The notes beneath the pieces are model-generated. The model was given only the letters and a program-made list of their open reading frames with translations, was not told the origin of the DNA and did no database searches. This document shows positions 7,975 through 16,137 of a stretch of DNA of 64,000 nt, piece after piece; positions within the stretch are counted from its first letter, which is position 1; each line of letters opens with the position of its first letter. The translations under genes and the position numbers were made by a program. Source of the DNA: DRTC01 sp964521025 (lineage in GTDB: Bacteria > Cloacimonadota > Cloacimonadia > Cloacimonadales > TCS61); assembly GCA_964521025.1 (NCBI GenBank), contig CAZFPK010000013.1:16771-80770 (forward strand). Reading direction: 5' to 3'.

Positions 7975-8946
7975 CTAATTTTCTAAAAGATATTTCCTGA
8001 CCAATTCAGGATCTTGAAATTTTCCAAAAAGAATCATCAGTTTGATCCTCATCTTCGGACCCTTGATATCTTCTCCAAAAATCACTCCCATCTTTCTCAG
8101 AGAAGCTCCCCCGCCTTCGTAACCATATTCGGGCAGAACTCTTCCAGTATAAGTTCGGGAAACTGTTACAACCATGATGTTTTTGTTAATCACTTTTTTT
8201 ATGTCGGAAACAATAGATCTGGGAACATTCCCTCTCCCAAATGCTTCCAACACAATTGCTTTTGCTCCATTTTCCAGAGAAGATTTCAGGTAGCGACCAT
8301 CCATACTACTCACACATTTGATCAAATCGATATTTGTTTCGATTTTATTAGTATGGATTTTTTCTCTGATGATCAAATTCCTGTAAAAAATTACTTTGTC
8401 CGGATCGATAATACCAAGCAAACCATAATTAGGAGTAAAAAAAGTATCGGTTTTACCGGAATCGGTTTTGATGACATCACGGGCAGCATTTATTTCATCA
8501 TTCAAGACAACCAGCACTCCTTTTCCTATTGCCTGTCGATCACATGCAACACGAACAGCACCAACAATATTTCGAGGACCATCAAGTCCAAGTTCGGAAC
8601 TGCTTCGCATCGCAGCAGTAAAAATAACCGGTTTTTCTGTTTTTAGAACCAAATCCAGAAAATAAGCTGTTTCCTCTAATGTATCTGTTCCGTGTGTGAT
8701 CACAATTCCGTCAAAATACATGGTTTTCTCATCAACAAGAACAGCCAATTCCAGAATTTTAGTTGCGGTTATGAAAGGACTCGGCATGTTGGCAAATTCA
8801 AGAAAAGAGATCTTTGCCAAGGTTTTGAGTTGAGGTAGTTTTTCCAGTTGAGTAATAAATTCATCATCTGGTATAATCCCAAATGGACTATTGGATTTCA
8901 TAGCGATTGTTCCGCCGGTAGTAATTATCAGTATTTTTTTTCTCAT
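7975..8946 (-). CDS. ansA: Type I L-asparaginase
   Basis: 323 residues, full length for the asparaginase/glutaminase family. Both active-site signatures are visible: TTGGTIAM at residues 9-16 with the nucleophilic threonine, and THGTDTLEETAYFL near residue 85 with the second catalytic Thr-Asp pair. DGPRNIVGAV and the C-terminal dimer region are also present. There is no signal peptide, so the enzyme is cytoplasmic and hydrolyses asparagine to aspartate and ammonia. ATG 8946 has GAGG 7 nt upstream. Together with the aminotransferase at 12093 it would feed amino-acid catabolism. Confidence 0.92.
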   Translation of the reverse strand: MRKKILIITTGGTIAMKSNSPFGIIPDDEFITQLEKLPQLKTLAKISFLEFANMPSPFITATKILELAVLVDEKTMYFDGIVITHGTDTLEETAYFLDLVLKTEKPVIFTAAMRSSSELGLDGPRNIVGAVRVACDRQAIGKGVLVVLNDEINAARDVIKTDSGKTDTFFTPNYGLLGIIDPDKVIFYRNLIIREKIHTNKIETNIDLIKCVSSMDGRYLKSSLENGAKAIVLEAFGRGNVPRSIVSDIKKVINKNIMVVTVSRTYTGRVLPEYGYEGGGASLRKMGVIFGEDIKGPKMRIKLMILFGKFQDPELVRKYLLEN

Positions 8947-9067
8947 ACTTACCTCATTCAGTTCTCGAAAAATTTCTTGCCGATGTAGATGTCAAGAATT
9001 CCTTAAATTTCCTAAATTGTGCTTGACATGAATAACTATAAAAAAGGTTTTAACTTAAATCAGTTTA

Positions 9068-9141
9068 GCGCCCGTGGCTCAATTGGATAGAGCATCTGAC
9101 TACGGATCAGAAGGTTTGGGGTTCGAATCCCTACGGGCGTG
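9068..9141 (+). tRNA. tRNA-Arg (ACG)
   Basis: 74 bases folding as a standard cloverleaf. The acceptor arms are GCGCCCG and CGGGCGT (last pair G-U) and the discriminator is G. The D arm is GCTC...GAGC; the anticodon stem CTGAC/GTCAG-like region presents ACG; the T arm has the GTTCGAATC loop. No CCA is encoded; a T-run follows directly, compatible with termination. Confidence 0.95.
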
Positions 9142-9292
9142 TTTTTTGTCCACGAATTACACTAATTTCACAAAATAATTTAACTCATAAACAAGATTTT
9201 TTATTGACAGCGATTGTACGATTTTCAGTTGATTTCGGACCTTCAAAGTTAGCCGAGCTTTGTAGGTTTAAAACTTTTTAAAAGGAACATGT

Positions 9293-9868
9293 ATGAACAA
9301 AAAAGGAATTTTTTGCCTGGAAGGATTATGGTATGAGGATCTACGGAAAAAGTCCACTGTAAAGCCGATTTTAGACCTTCTGGAATTGAATTCGGATATT
9401 CCGTTCCTGCATTCGGATTGTGCAACAATCGAGGAATTCAAGTTCTATCTAAAAAAATGGAGAACAAAAAAATATGCAAATTATCCGGTCTTGTATCTTG
9501 CTTTTCATGGTTTGAAAAACGGAATATTGATCGAGGATAAATTACTGACTCTGGATGAACTGAGCGGTTTGCTGGAAGGAAAATGTAAGAACAGGATCAT
9601 CGTTTTTGCATCGTGCAACACCGTAAGCGTTGATAAGCAGAAGTTAAGGGAATTTTTGCAGAAAACAAAGGCACTCGCAATTTGCGGATACAAACTTATC
9701 GTTCCCTGGATTTCTTCAACTGCCTTTGAATTGATCCTATTAGCATCTCTGCAGGATAATGTCTTCGATGGTCGGGGAATCGGTTCGATCAGGAAAAGAG
9801 TTATGGAAGCAGCCAGGATGTTCCGGAAATTGGATTTTTTAATGATCACGAAAAAAGATTTGAAATAA
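9293..9868 (+). CDS. DUF6642-like protein with caspase-type His/Cys pair
   Basis: 191 residues. It resembles a small stand-alone family I recall as DUF6642: an IFCLEG start, a HSDCATIEEFKFYLKKW segment, then LYLAFHG and IIVFASCNT separated by about 40 residues, then a CGY segment and SSTAFELILLASL. A hydrophobic strand ending in H-G followed by one ending in S-C is the catalytic layout of clan CD (caspase/gingipain/CHAT) peptidases, with His near 71 and Cys near 104. That suggests a minimal caspase-like protease or a derivative. There is no signal peptide. It is monocistronic, between tRNA-Arg and a hairpin cluster, with a weak AAAGGA site before ATG 9293. Function is inferred only from fold motifs. 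Confidence 0.65.
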   Translation: MNKKGIFCLEGLWYEDLRKKSTVKPILDLLELNSDIPFLHSDCATIEEFKFYLKKWRTKKYANYPVLYLAFHGLKNGILIEDKLLTLDELSGLLEGKCKNRIIVFASCNTVSVDKQKLREFLQKTKALAICGYKLIVPWISSTAFELILLASLQDNVFDGRGIGSIRKRVMEAARMFRKLDFLMITKKDLK

Positions 9869-9892
9869 AATTCGGATCAAATCGGACTGTAA

Positions 9893-9979
9893 AACAAGAT
9901 GCCAATCTTGTTCATTTTTCTCGATTTCGGTAAATCGAGTTACATCATAAAACAAGATGCCGATCTTGTTCGTTTTTTT
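9893..9979. terminator. Three consecutive hairpins, bidirectional terminator
   Basis: Three perfect 8-pair hairpins in 78 bases. AACAAGAT-GCCA-ATCTTGTT is at 9893-9912, CTCGATTT-CGGT-AAATCGAG at 9920-9939, and AACAAGAT-GCCG-ATCTTGTT at 9951-9970 followed by seven T. The outer two are direct repeats belonging to the GCC-centred hairpin family seen elsewhere in the window. They separate the convergent DUF6642-like and nitroreductase genes. Confidence 0.75.
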
Positions 9980-10523
9980 AATATTTATTAAAACTGCTCA
10001 TCACATTTAAGTCTTTACGAATTTTATTTCTAATGGGATAATTTTTTTGCGCATAACCGAGAGTGATGACCAGACCGATCCTGGTTTTACGGGGAATATG
10101 CAATAATTGTTTTATCCTTTTCTCATCGAACCAACCCATCATACAGGTTCCCAAACCGAGTTCTGCTGCTTGCAGACAAAAATGTTCCGCTGCGATTCCA
10201 ATATCGATAAGTGGAAATTCTCTTTTTTTCAACCAGCCGCCGATCTGAGCTTCGAGTTTGGGTTTTTCGAGGGTTAGAACTGCGATAACAGGGGCTTGCA
10301 GAGCGAATTTATTAAAAGCAACAATCTGATCGAATGTTGCTTTTGCGATCTTATTTTTTAGTTCGGGTTCGTTAACAATAATCAATTTCCAGGGTTGTGA
10401 ATTACTCGCAGATGGAGCCAAACGGACAGCATCTATCAATTTTTGGAGTTTTTCTTTTTCAACCGGTCTATTATCATATTTTCTGACACTTTGCCTGATC
10501 TTTAGTAATTTTAAAAATTCCAT
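9978..10523 (-). CDS. Nitroreductase-family flavoprotein
   Basis: About 181 residues from ATG 10523 (TTG 10535 is the longer alternative). The FMN-binding N-terminal motif RQSVRKYDNRPV and the APSASNSQPWKLIIV segment are typical of the NfsA/FRP-like oxidoreductases. The C-terminal GLGTCMMGWF and RIGLVITLGY complete the fold. These are cytoplasmic FMN enzymes using NAD(P)H on nitro, quinone or other acceptors; the physiological substrate is unknown. The gene is 20 bases downstream of the toroid-like gene on the same strand and is probably cotranscribed. Confidence 0.85.
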   Translation of the reverse strand: MEFLKLLKIRQSVRKYDNRPVEKEKLQKLIDAVRLAPSASNSQPWKLIIVNEPELKNKIAKATFDQIVAFNKFALQAPVIAVLTLEKPKLEAQIGGWLKKREFPLIDIGIAAEHFCLQAAELGLGTCMMGWFDEKRIKQLLHIPRKTRIGLVITLGYAQKNYPIRNKIRKDLNVMSSFNKY

Positions 10524-10543
10524 CTTGTACCCCAAAGTTTAAA

Positions 10544-11539
10544 TTATTCGATCCTGAAATAATATCTTCTCAATAAAATCAAAATCCTGGTTGTCCAGTC
10601 TGCATACCTGCGGGATCTTGCTTTCCAATTTCGGGAGAGAGGAAAATAGTGTTGGGTGGATACTCTTGAACCCAAATCCCAGAAAGAATTGTCTGTTTGT
10701 ATCTCAAATAATAATTCGGCATATTTCCCAAAATACTCCTGCCAAATTTCCGGAAAATATTTCGAGAGAAGTTCTTGCGAAGCAAACCATCTGTCCAATT
10801 GTCCGGGATAATCAAAGGGAATTCCTCTATTTAATGAAGCCGTAAGATAACTGATTCCGGATTTTTGATTCCAAATCCAATCGAAATATTTTCGTTGCAA
10901 TTTTTCTTGGATAATCTCTTTTTTTGAACCTAACAATATCAAATGATACCTGGATTTCAAGACAAGATAACTGTCCTTTACGGTTGCTCCTGTCAGTTCC
11001 TGATGAGCATTTATCTCATCATCTTCTTTGTAAGAACCTGATTGGAAAGTTCGTTGTAGAATTTTCAGCCATAAATTCCTTGGTTCATCAAGTAACGGAT
11101 GATCAGGATTTATCGTTGCCAGAGTAGAACTTAAGAATAAATTTTTACCTGTTTCCCATCTATCGTTTTTTTCTTCATAATCAGGGAACTTGATCTTATT
11201 TTGTAGAAGGTCTGAAATGTAGTTTTCTGCTTTTGATAATACTCCTGAATTTCTATCCAAACCAAGAGTCAGTGCTCTCGCGACTCCAACTTCTGTAGAA
11301 GGAATTTTCTGTTTGAGTTTGGTGCTGCGGGAATGGAATGCTCCCCAACTTCCATCCTGCCATTGTTCGGATTGGAGATTTTGGACTTGAAGACTTTTAT
11401 GCAGGTTTTGTTTGGCAGTTTTTAATTGAGAGGAGTCTTCCGGTAATTTCAATAAATCCCGTAAAAGCAGATAATGAACGACTACTCCCGGATCGTTGGA
11501 TAAAATAGATTGTACTATTTTTTCGATTTTAATTTTCAT
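10544..11539 (-). CDS. Alpha-toroid (terpene cyclase/prenyltransferase-like) hypothetical protein
   Basis: 331 residues of mostly paired helices. A QW-like motif, QWQDGSWGAF at about residue 58, and repeated helix pairs suggest the alpha/alpha toroid shared by squalene cyclases and protein prenyltransferases. No DXDD cyclase motif is visible, so a catalytic cyclase is unlikely. It is soluble, without signal peptide. The ATG at 11539 lacks a clear ribosome site. It precedes the nitroreductase gene by 20 bases. Role unknown. Confidence 0.6.
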   Translation of the reverse strand: MKIKIEKIVQSILSNDPGVVVHYLLLRDLLKLPEDSSQLKTAKQNLHKSLQVQNLQSEQWQDGSWGAFHSRSTKLKQKIPSTEVGVARALTLGLDRNSGVLSKAENYISDLLQNKIKFPDYEEKNDRWETGKNLFLSSTLATINPDHPLLDEPRNLWLKILQRTFQSGSYKEDDEINAHQELTGATVKDSYLVLKSRYHLILLGSKKEIIQEKLQRKYFDWIWNQKSGISYLTASLNRGIPFDYPGQLDRWFASQELLSKYFPEIWQEYFGKYAELLFEIQTDNSFWDLGSRVSTQHYFPLSRNWKARSRRYADWTTRILILLRRYYFRIE

Positions 11540-11599
11540 TCAGAAAACAATTTGTGTTAAATTCAGATATTAGATACAAGAAATCGATAAAATAACAAA

Positions 11600-11855
11600 T
11601 CATTGTTTTAATAATTTTTCATATTCCGGATGGGATCCAATCCAAAACCAAATAAGATTATTATCGATTTCTCTAACAATACTTCGATATTTGTTCGTTA
11701 CTCTAATTGACCAATATTTAGTAACTTTTTTCAAATGAAGAGACGGATGATCAGGATTTTTTCAATAAGGTAAAATTCTTATCAGCAGCTTTCTGAATAG
11801 ATTTTTGTAATTTTTGATAATATTTCCAAAACGATGGACTTATTAAATGGATCAT
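11600..11855 (-). pseudogene. RelE/ParE-like toxin, frameshifted
   Basis: From ATG 11855 the frame encodes MIHLISPSFWKYYQKLQ and then KSIQKAADKNFTLLKK before hitting TGA. Removing one A from the A6 run (about 11757-11762) restores a continuous 84-residue protein ending ...NPDHPSLHLKKV, then WSIRV, then IWFWIGSHPEYEKLL. That is a standard RelE/HigB-like toxin pattern for this family. The ATG overlaps the antitoxin stop as ATGA. As it stands, the toxin is broken, by mutation or homopolymer error. Confidence 0.75.
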
Positions 11856-12053
11856 ATTCGTTTACATTTTCCGCATGCAAAATCTTCTATCGCTTGTTGA
11901 CCTAAAAAATCTAATTTCCAATCCTGAACATCCTTTTCAAATTCTTCATCCCAAGTATCTGCTTCATATTTATCAAACCATTCACGAAAATCAAGTAGTT
12001 CGTTTTTTGAAAGCTGTGTTACCGATTCCTCTATTTTTTTGTAATGACTTCAT
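11852..12053 (-). pseudogene. Antitoxin of the RelE-like pair, frameshifted
   Basis: ATG 12053 has a good AGAGGTGG site. The frame reads MKSLQKN and is then lost. With one A fewer in the A7 run at 12034-12040 it would read ...KIEESVTQLSKNELLDFREW, then WDEEFEKDV, and end in FACGKCKRI, about 66 residues. This matches the small acidic antitoxins that precede such RelE toxins. Both genes of the pair therefore carry exactly one extra A in an A-run. Confidence 0.7.
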
Positions 12054-12092
12054 ATTACCACCTCTTTTAAAAGATAAATTTTATCAAATGGT

Positions 12093-13349
12093 TTAAGTCA
12101 ATATCTTTTTACTTTTTACTCTTTTCTCTTTTCTCTTTTCCCTTTTCCTGTTTCCTATCTCCTGTTTCCTGTATTCTTCCAATCCTTCCCGGAAAATCCT
12201 CATCGCATTCTTAAGAGCTTCTTCATTCAGTACATAAGCGAGCCGAACTTCATTTTTCCCGATATTTGGAGTTGCATAAAAACCTTGTGCAGGAGCGAAC
12301 ATCACGGTTTCTTTGTAGATGGAAAAATCGGTCAACATCCATTGTGCAAAGTCATCGGCATCATCGATAGGAAGTTTGGCAATGATATAAAAAGCACCTT
12401 TTGGTTTGATGCAGACGATTCCATTGATCTTTTGCAATTCTTCAAAAACTATATTCCGGCGAGTATCATATTCTGCTAAAATCTTTTTGAAATATTCAGC
12501 TTCGATATCGATAGCTGCGTTTGCCGCCAGTTGATCTATGGTCGGAGGACACAAACGGGCTTGAGCGAATTTCAGAGCTGCAGTCATCAACCGCTTATTC
12601 CGCGAGATCAAACAACCGATGCGCGCTCCGCAGGCACTGTATCTTTTGGAAATGCTGTCCACCATGATCGCTTTATCATTGAGTTTCTCAAAATCGAGAA
12701 TGCTCGTGTGAGAAAGTCCATCATAAACAAATTCGCGATATACTTCATCGGAAATAATATACAAGTTGTGTTTTTTTGCAATCCTGACAATCCTTTCCAA
12801 TTCCTTTTTGGAATAAACTGCACCCGTAGGATTTCCCGGGTTACAGAGCATTATTGCTTTTGTTTTTGAAGATATTCTGGGGATGATCCGTTCATCATCA
12901 GGAAGAGCGAATCCATCTTCTGCAAAAGTTGTGATCGGAACGATCTTGATTCCGGTCATCGAAGCAAATCCATTATAGTTGGTATAAAACGGTTCCGGAA
13001 CGATGATCTCATCTCCTTCGTTGCTGGTTACAAGCATGGCAAAAACGATCGCTTCCGAACCGGCTGTTGTAACGATTATATCTTCTTTCTCGATTTCGAT
13101 TCCGTGTCTTTCGTAATAATTGACGAGATTTTCCCGATAACAATCAAGTCCTTGCGATGGTCCGTAAGCCAGGACTTTTTCATGATAATTTGAGTAAACA
13201 TCGAGCATTTCTTTTGGTGTCTCGATATCCGGTTGTCCGATGTTCAAATGATAGATTTTTATTCCTTTATCATTAGCAGCGTCCGCATAAGGTTTCAATT
13301 TCCTGATCGGAGATTCCTGGATATTAATTGCACGCTTTGATAATTTCAT
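12093..13349 (-). CDS. PLP-dependent class I/II aminotransferase
   Basis: 418 residues. Fold type I aminotransferase of the aspartate/aromatic group: NIGQPDIETP near the start, TAGSEAIVFAML for the cofactor phosphate region, CNPGNPTGAVYS, SDEVYREFVYD, and SISKRYSACGARIGC with the PLP-binding lysine. The native protein seems to end near GLEEY. The last 24 codons (RKQEIGNRKREKRKEKRVKSKK...) are a translation of the purine-rich GGAAACAGGAGATAGG-type repeat found in other gaps, so the repeat has displaced the stop codon. ATG 13349 has a GAGG site. Substrate specificity is not determined. Confidence 0.88.
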   Translation of the reverse strand: MKLSKRAINIQESPIRKLKPYADAANDKGIKIYHLNIGQPDIETPKEMLDVYSNYHEKVLAYGPSQGLDCYRENLVNYYERHGIEIEKEDIIVTTAGSEAIVFAMLVTSNEGDEIIVPEPFYTNYNGFASMTGIKIVPITTFAEDGFALPDDERIIPRISSKTKAIMLCNPGNPTGAVYSKKELERIVRIAKKHNLYIISDEVYREFVYDGLSHTSILDFEKLNDKAIMVDSISKRYSACGARIGCLISRNKRLMTAALKFAQARLCPPTIDQLAANAAIDIEAEYFKKILAEYDTRRNIVFEELQKINGIVCIKPKGAFYIIAKLPIDDADDFAQWMLTDFSIYKETVMFAPAQGFYATPNIGKNEVRLAYVLNEEALKNAMRIFREGLEEYRKQEIGNRKREKRKEKRVKSKKILT

Positions 13350-13380
13350 ATTTTCCTCACTTCTTTTTCATTTTCTTTTT

Positions 13381-13601
13381 TCATTGAGATAAACTGAAAT
13401 AATTGAAATAAACTGAATTTTTAATCTGTCATTCTGAGTTCTCTTCCTGCTTTTCTATTGAAGAACCTACATTATATAAATAGAAATTTTTTCTACCAGA
13501 TTCCTCGTTTGATATAGCAAGAAAAACTTTCGGAATGACAATAATAGAATTTCCTTCTTTCTTTTTCAGTCTTCCTCAATTTCTTCAGTTTATCTCAATG
13601 A
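13381..13601. mobile_element. MITE-like element with 26-bp inverted ends
   Basis: The left end 13381-13406 and right end 13576-13601 are inverted repeats (TCATTGAGATAAACTGAA...) matching at 24 of 26 positions. A second nested inversion lies inside: TGTCATTC at 13427 against GGAATGACA at 13532-13540. Its interior is the dispersed GAGTTCTC/GGAATGACA unit also present at 7862-7969. The element is 221 bases, has no gene, and its right end supplies the stop codon of the neighbouring acyltransferase gene. No clear target-site duplication is visible. Confidence 0.6.
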
Positions 13602-14200
13602 AATGAATTAAAATCTTTCAATTCCTCCATCGCCTTCTGAACTTCACATAATTTTTCCTCTACTTCCTTTTTTGTAGATACATAAATTGGTTCTCCATAA
13701 CTGATATTCACCTGACTGAAAGGAAGCGGCAGTCTGAATCTATCCCAGGAATTGAAAACGAGTTCTTTCTTGATATCGACAGCTACCGGAATTAACGGCA
13801 ATTTAGTAAGATAAGCAAGATAAAGAAGTCCGTCTTTGATCTTCTCCCGCGGACCTTTGGGACCATCCGGGGTGATGGCGATGCTGTGTTTTTTGGAGAG
13901 TTTGATCATCTCTTTCATCGCTTTAATACCGTTTCGAGTCGATGAACCTCTGGCTGTTTTAAAACCGAGAACTCGACACGGACCCGCAACAAGTTCTCCA
14001 TCTTTGGAAGAAGAAATGAGAACTACGATCTTTTCAAATTTCCGGGTAAAGAGGAGAGGAAAGATATTCCGATGCCAGAAAGAGTAAATAACTCTTTCCT
14101 GCGGTTGCTTTTTCAAGATTTTTATTCTTAAAGTAAATCCTAAAATCAGGACGAATTTTGCTGCTAAAAATTTCTCGATAAAAAAGAGGAATTTATTCAT
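13595..14200 (-). CDS. DUF374 lysophospholipid acyltransferase-like protein
   Basis: 201 residues. One N-terminal membrane anchor is followed by the DUF374 pattern: SFWHRNIFPLL, SSSKDGEL, RGSSTRNG, ITPDGPKGPR (the conserved DGPKGP) and PVAV. The family is related to lipid A late acyltransferases (LpxL/M) and acts at the inner membrane. The ATG overlaps the lpxB stop by 4 bases, a common pairing, so it probably acylates lipid A or a precursor. The stop codon TGA lies inside the right terminal repeat of the adjacent MITE-like element, so the last residues (NSFH) may not be original. Confidence 0.85.
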   Translation of the reverse strand: MNKFLFFIEKFLAAKFVLILGFTLRIKILKKQPQERVIYSFWHRNIFPLLFTRKFEKIVVLISSSKDGELVAGPCRVLGFKTARGSSTRNGIKAMKEMIKLSKKHSIAITPDGPKGPREKIKDGLLYLAYLTKLPLIPVAVDIKKELVFNSWDRFRLPLPFSQVNISYGEPIYVSTKKEVEEKLCEVQKAMEELKDFNSFH

Positions 14201-15324
14201 TGGAAAAAACTTTCAATAATATTTGCGGTTTCTTTGGAAGCGGATTTTTCTCCGAGAACCCGATGGAGTTCTGTTAATTGTACAGATATTTTCTGATATT
14301 TCCTTTGAGAACTCAATATCTCGGAAATTGTTTTGAATATATTGTCCGCAGAAGCGTCATCTTGAACTAATTCCGGTAAAACATTCTTATCCATCACAAT
14401 ATTGGGAAGTCCTATCCGTTTTATTTTCACGAATCTTTTCCCGATTTCATAAGAAATTCTACTGGTTTTATAAACGATGATAAATGGAGTTCCGATATAT
14501 GCTGTTTCCAGAGTTGCAGTTCCGGATGCAACAACAAGAAAATCACAATATTTCATCATTTCGTAATTATGATTTTCAATAATTCGCAGATGGGGATGGT
14601 TGAGTTTTTGGACTGTCCTTTCAAAATAAGTTCTATTAACTGAATTTGCTTTGGAAAACAAAAAATTGAAATTCCCTGAATTAAATTTCCCAACTGTTTT
14701 CAAAAATATCGGAAGCATTTTTTTGATCTCGATGTTCCTGCTTCCAGGAACGAATCCCAGCCATTTTTTATCCAAATCCAGATTGTATTTTTCTGCAAAT
14801 TCTTTTTTAGATAATTTAATATTTATCTCTTCAGCGATCGGGTGTCCGACAAATCTCGATTTTATCTGGTATTTATCGAAATATTTCTGCTCGAAAGGTA
14901 AAATAAAAGCAATAAAATTCGTGAACTTCTTGAGTTGATGAATTCTCTTATATTTCCAAGCCCAGAATTGCGGGCAAATGAAATAAAGAACAGGAATATT
15001 TAACACTTTTGCAATTTTCGCAATTCGCATATTCAATCCGGGATAATCGACTAAAACTACTAAATCCGGAGGTGCTGCCCGGAAGATCTGTTTTATCCTT
15101 TTCTCAACCTTTATGAAAAAGAAAAGATGTTTGAGAACTTCGACGAATCCCATCACGGAAAAGCGGTCAAAAGGGAAAAGAGGTTTAAAACCAACCTTTT
15201 CCATCAGCCTTCCTCCAATTCCAAAATGCTCGAAGTTCGAATTCCTTCCGCTCAATTCTTCGATCACTTTCGAGGAATGAAGGTCACCGGAATTTTCACC
15301 GGCTATCCAGAATATTTTTTTCAT
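14197..15324 (-). CDS. lpxB: Lipid-A-disaccharide synthase
   Basis: About 375 residues from ATG 15324; the GTG at 15339 lies in a dispersed CGTGGATAAG repeat and is less likely. Family motifs are AGENSGDLHSS at the N-terminus, GIGGRLMEKVGF, PDLVVLVDYPGLNMRIAK, FVGHPIAEE, FVPGSRNIEIKKMLP, and ASGTATLETA with the UDP-sugar binding region. It is a glycosyltransferase (GT19) condensing UDP-diacylglucosamine with lipid X at the inner membrane. It shows that the cell makes lipid A. Cotranscribed with the DUF374 acyltransferase. Confidence 0.95.
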   Translation of the reverse strand: MKKIFWIAGENSGDLHSSKVIEELSGRNSNFEHFGIGGRLMEKVGFKPLFPFDRFSVMGFVEVLKHLFFFIKVEKRIKQIFRAAPPDLVVLVDYPGLNMRIAKIAKVLNIPVLYFICPQFWAWKYKRIHQLKKFTNFIAFILPFEQKYFDKYQIKSRFVGHPIAEEINIKLSKKEFAEKYNLDLDKKWLGFVPGSRNIEIKKMLPIFLKTVGKFNSGNFNFLFSKANSVNRTYFERTVQKLNHPHLRIIENHNYEMMKYCDFLVVASGTATLETAYIGTPFIIVYKTSRISYEIGKRFVKIKRIGLPNIVMDKNVLPELVQDDASADNIFKTISEILSSQRKYQKISVQLTELHRVLGEKSASKETANIIESFFQ

Positions 15325-15401
15325 TTTTTTCTTATCCACGAATTACACGAATTTCACGAACTTTATTTCACTACCAAGAACACAGAAAGAGACTGAAAAA
15401 G

Positions 15402-15489
15402 AATCGAGTCGTAAGCGAAGTGACGACTCGAAGCTTTTTCTAATTTATTTTTCTTTGCTTCGACTCGTCTCTTCGCTTACGAGTCGATT
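15402..15489. repeat. Long nested inverted repeat (CGAGTCG...)
   Basis: Two 33-base arms, 15402-15434 and 15457-15489, are inverted copies with 3 mismatches around a 22-base spacer. Each arm is itself a partial palindrome (CGAGTCGT...ACGACTCG), giving a nested cruciform. Sequence style (CGACTCG, GCGAAG) matches the GACTCGACTT repeats at 32493 and 54994. It sits between lpxB and yjbQ. Just before it lies a copy of the CACGAATTACACGAATTTCACGAA dispersed repeat. Confidence 0.7.
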
Positions 15490-15523
15490 GAAATCAGTTC
15501 TATCCATGAAAATCCGTGAGCAA

Positions 15524-15925
15524 TCATTCCCCCTCGATTCCCAAAATCAATCGTCTATTTCGCGGTCCGTCGAATTCGCAGAAGAAAATTCCCTGCCAGG
15601 TGCCCAGAGCCAATCTTCCATTTTCGATAAAAATATCCTGCGAGCAGCCGACAAGTGAACTTTTCAGATGAGCATCGGAATTTCCTTCGGAATGGCGGAA
15701 ACCGGAAAAATGCGGAACAATCTTATTCAAACCGAGAATTATATCGTGCGGAACATCCGGATCTGCGTTTTCATTGATGGTTACGGCTGCAGTTGTGTGC
15801 GGAACGAAAAGCGTTATTTTACCGTTTTGGATTTTCGAGTTTCTCACAAATTCGTTCACATTCCGCGTAATATCTATCAATTCTTCTCTACTCGAAGATT
15901 TCACGGAATTTGTCTGATATTTCAT
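15524..15925 (-). CDS. YjbQ/UPF0047 family protein
   Basis: About 133 residues from ATG 15925, chosen because GGAGG lies 4-5 nt upstream; the TTG at 15946 precedes that site. Conserved UPF0047 features are ITLFVPHTTAAVTINE (metal-site histidine), H.EGNSDAHLKSSL and LGTWQGIFFCEFDGPRNR. The family has weak thiamine-phosphate synthase activity in E. coli, but its physiological role is unsettled. It is a small cytoplasmic trimer by family. Confidence 0.9.
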   Translation of the reverse strand: MKYQTNSVKSSSREELIDITRNVNEFVRNSKIQNGKITLFVPHTTAAVTINENADPDVPHDIILGLNKIVPHFSGFRHSEGNSDAHLKSSLVGCSQDIFIENGRLALGTWQGIFFCEFDGPRNRRLILGIEGE

Positions 15926-16034
15926 CCTACCTCCGATAATTTTCAAATCAAACTTTTTAAATTTGTTTTAATGTCAAATTTTATCCTTTTATTTTTTCTT
16001 GACGGATTTGGGTTGATTTAAGGATTTCAGTAAT

Positions 16035-16118
16035 CCCATCGTCCCGATGGGAATCATTTTTTAGACAGAATTTGTCTAAATCGAATTTTGAAGAAAAAGT
16101 TACCATCGGGACGATGGT
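16035..16118. promoter_or_regulatory. Three hairpins before the PspC gene
   Basis: CCCATCG-TCC-CGATGGG is at 16035-16051, TTTAGACA...TGTCTAAA at 16060-16080, and ACCATCG-GGA-CGATGGT at 16102-16118. The first and third are reverse complements of each other across their 15 core bases, so they can also pair as one long stem. They lie in the presumed 5' region of the PspC gene. A regulatory role is possible; they could equally be dispersed palindromes. Confidence 0.5.
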
Positions 16119-16137
16119 GATACAGATTGGAGGAACA

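Noticed and set aside
11875..12096. 73-codon plus-strand frame
   Set aside because: It is antisense to the recognisable antitoxin remnant and has no ribosome site or family resemblance.
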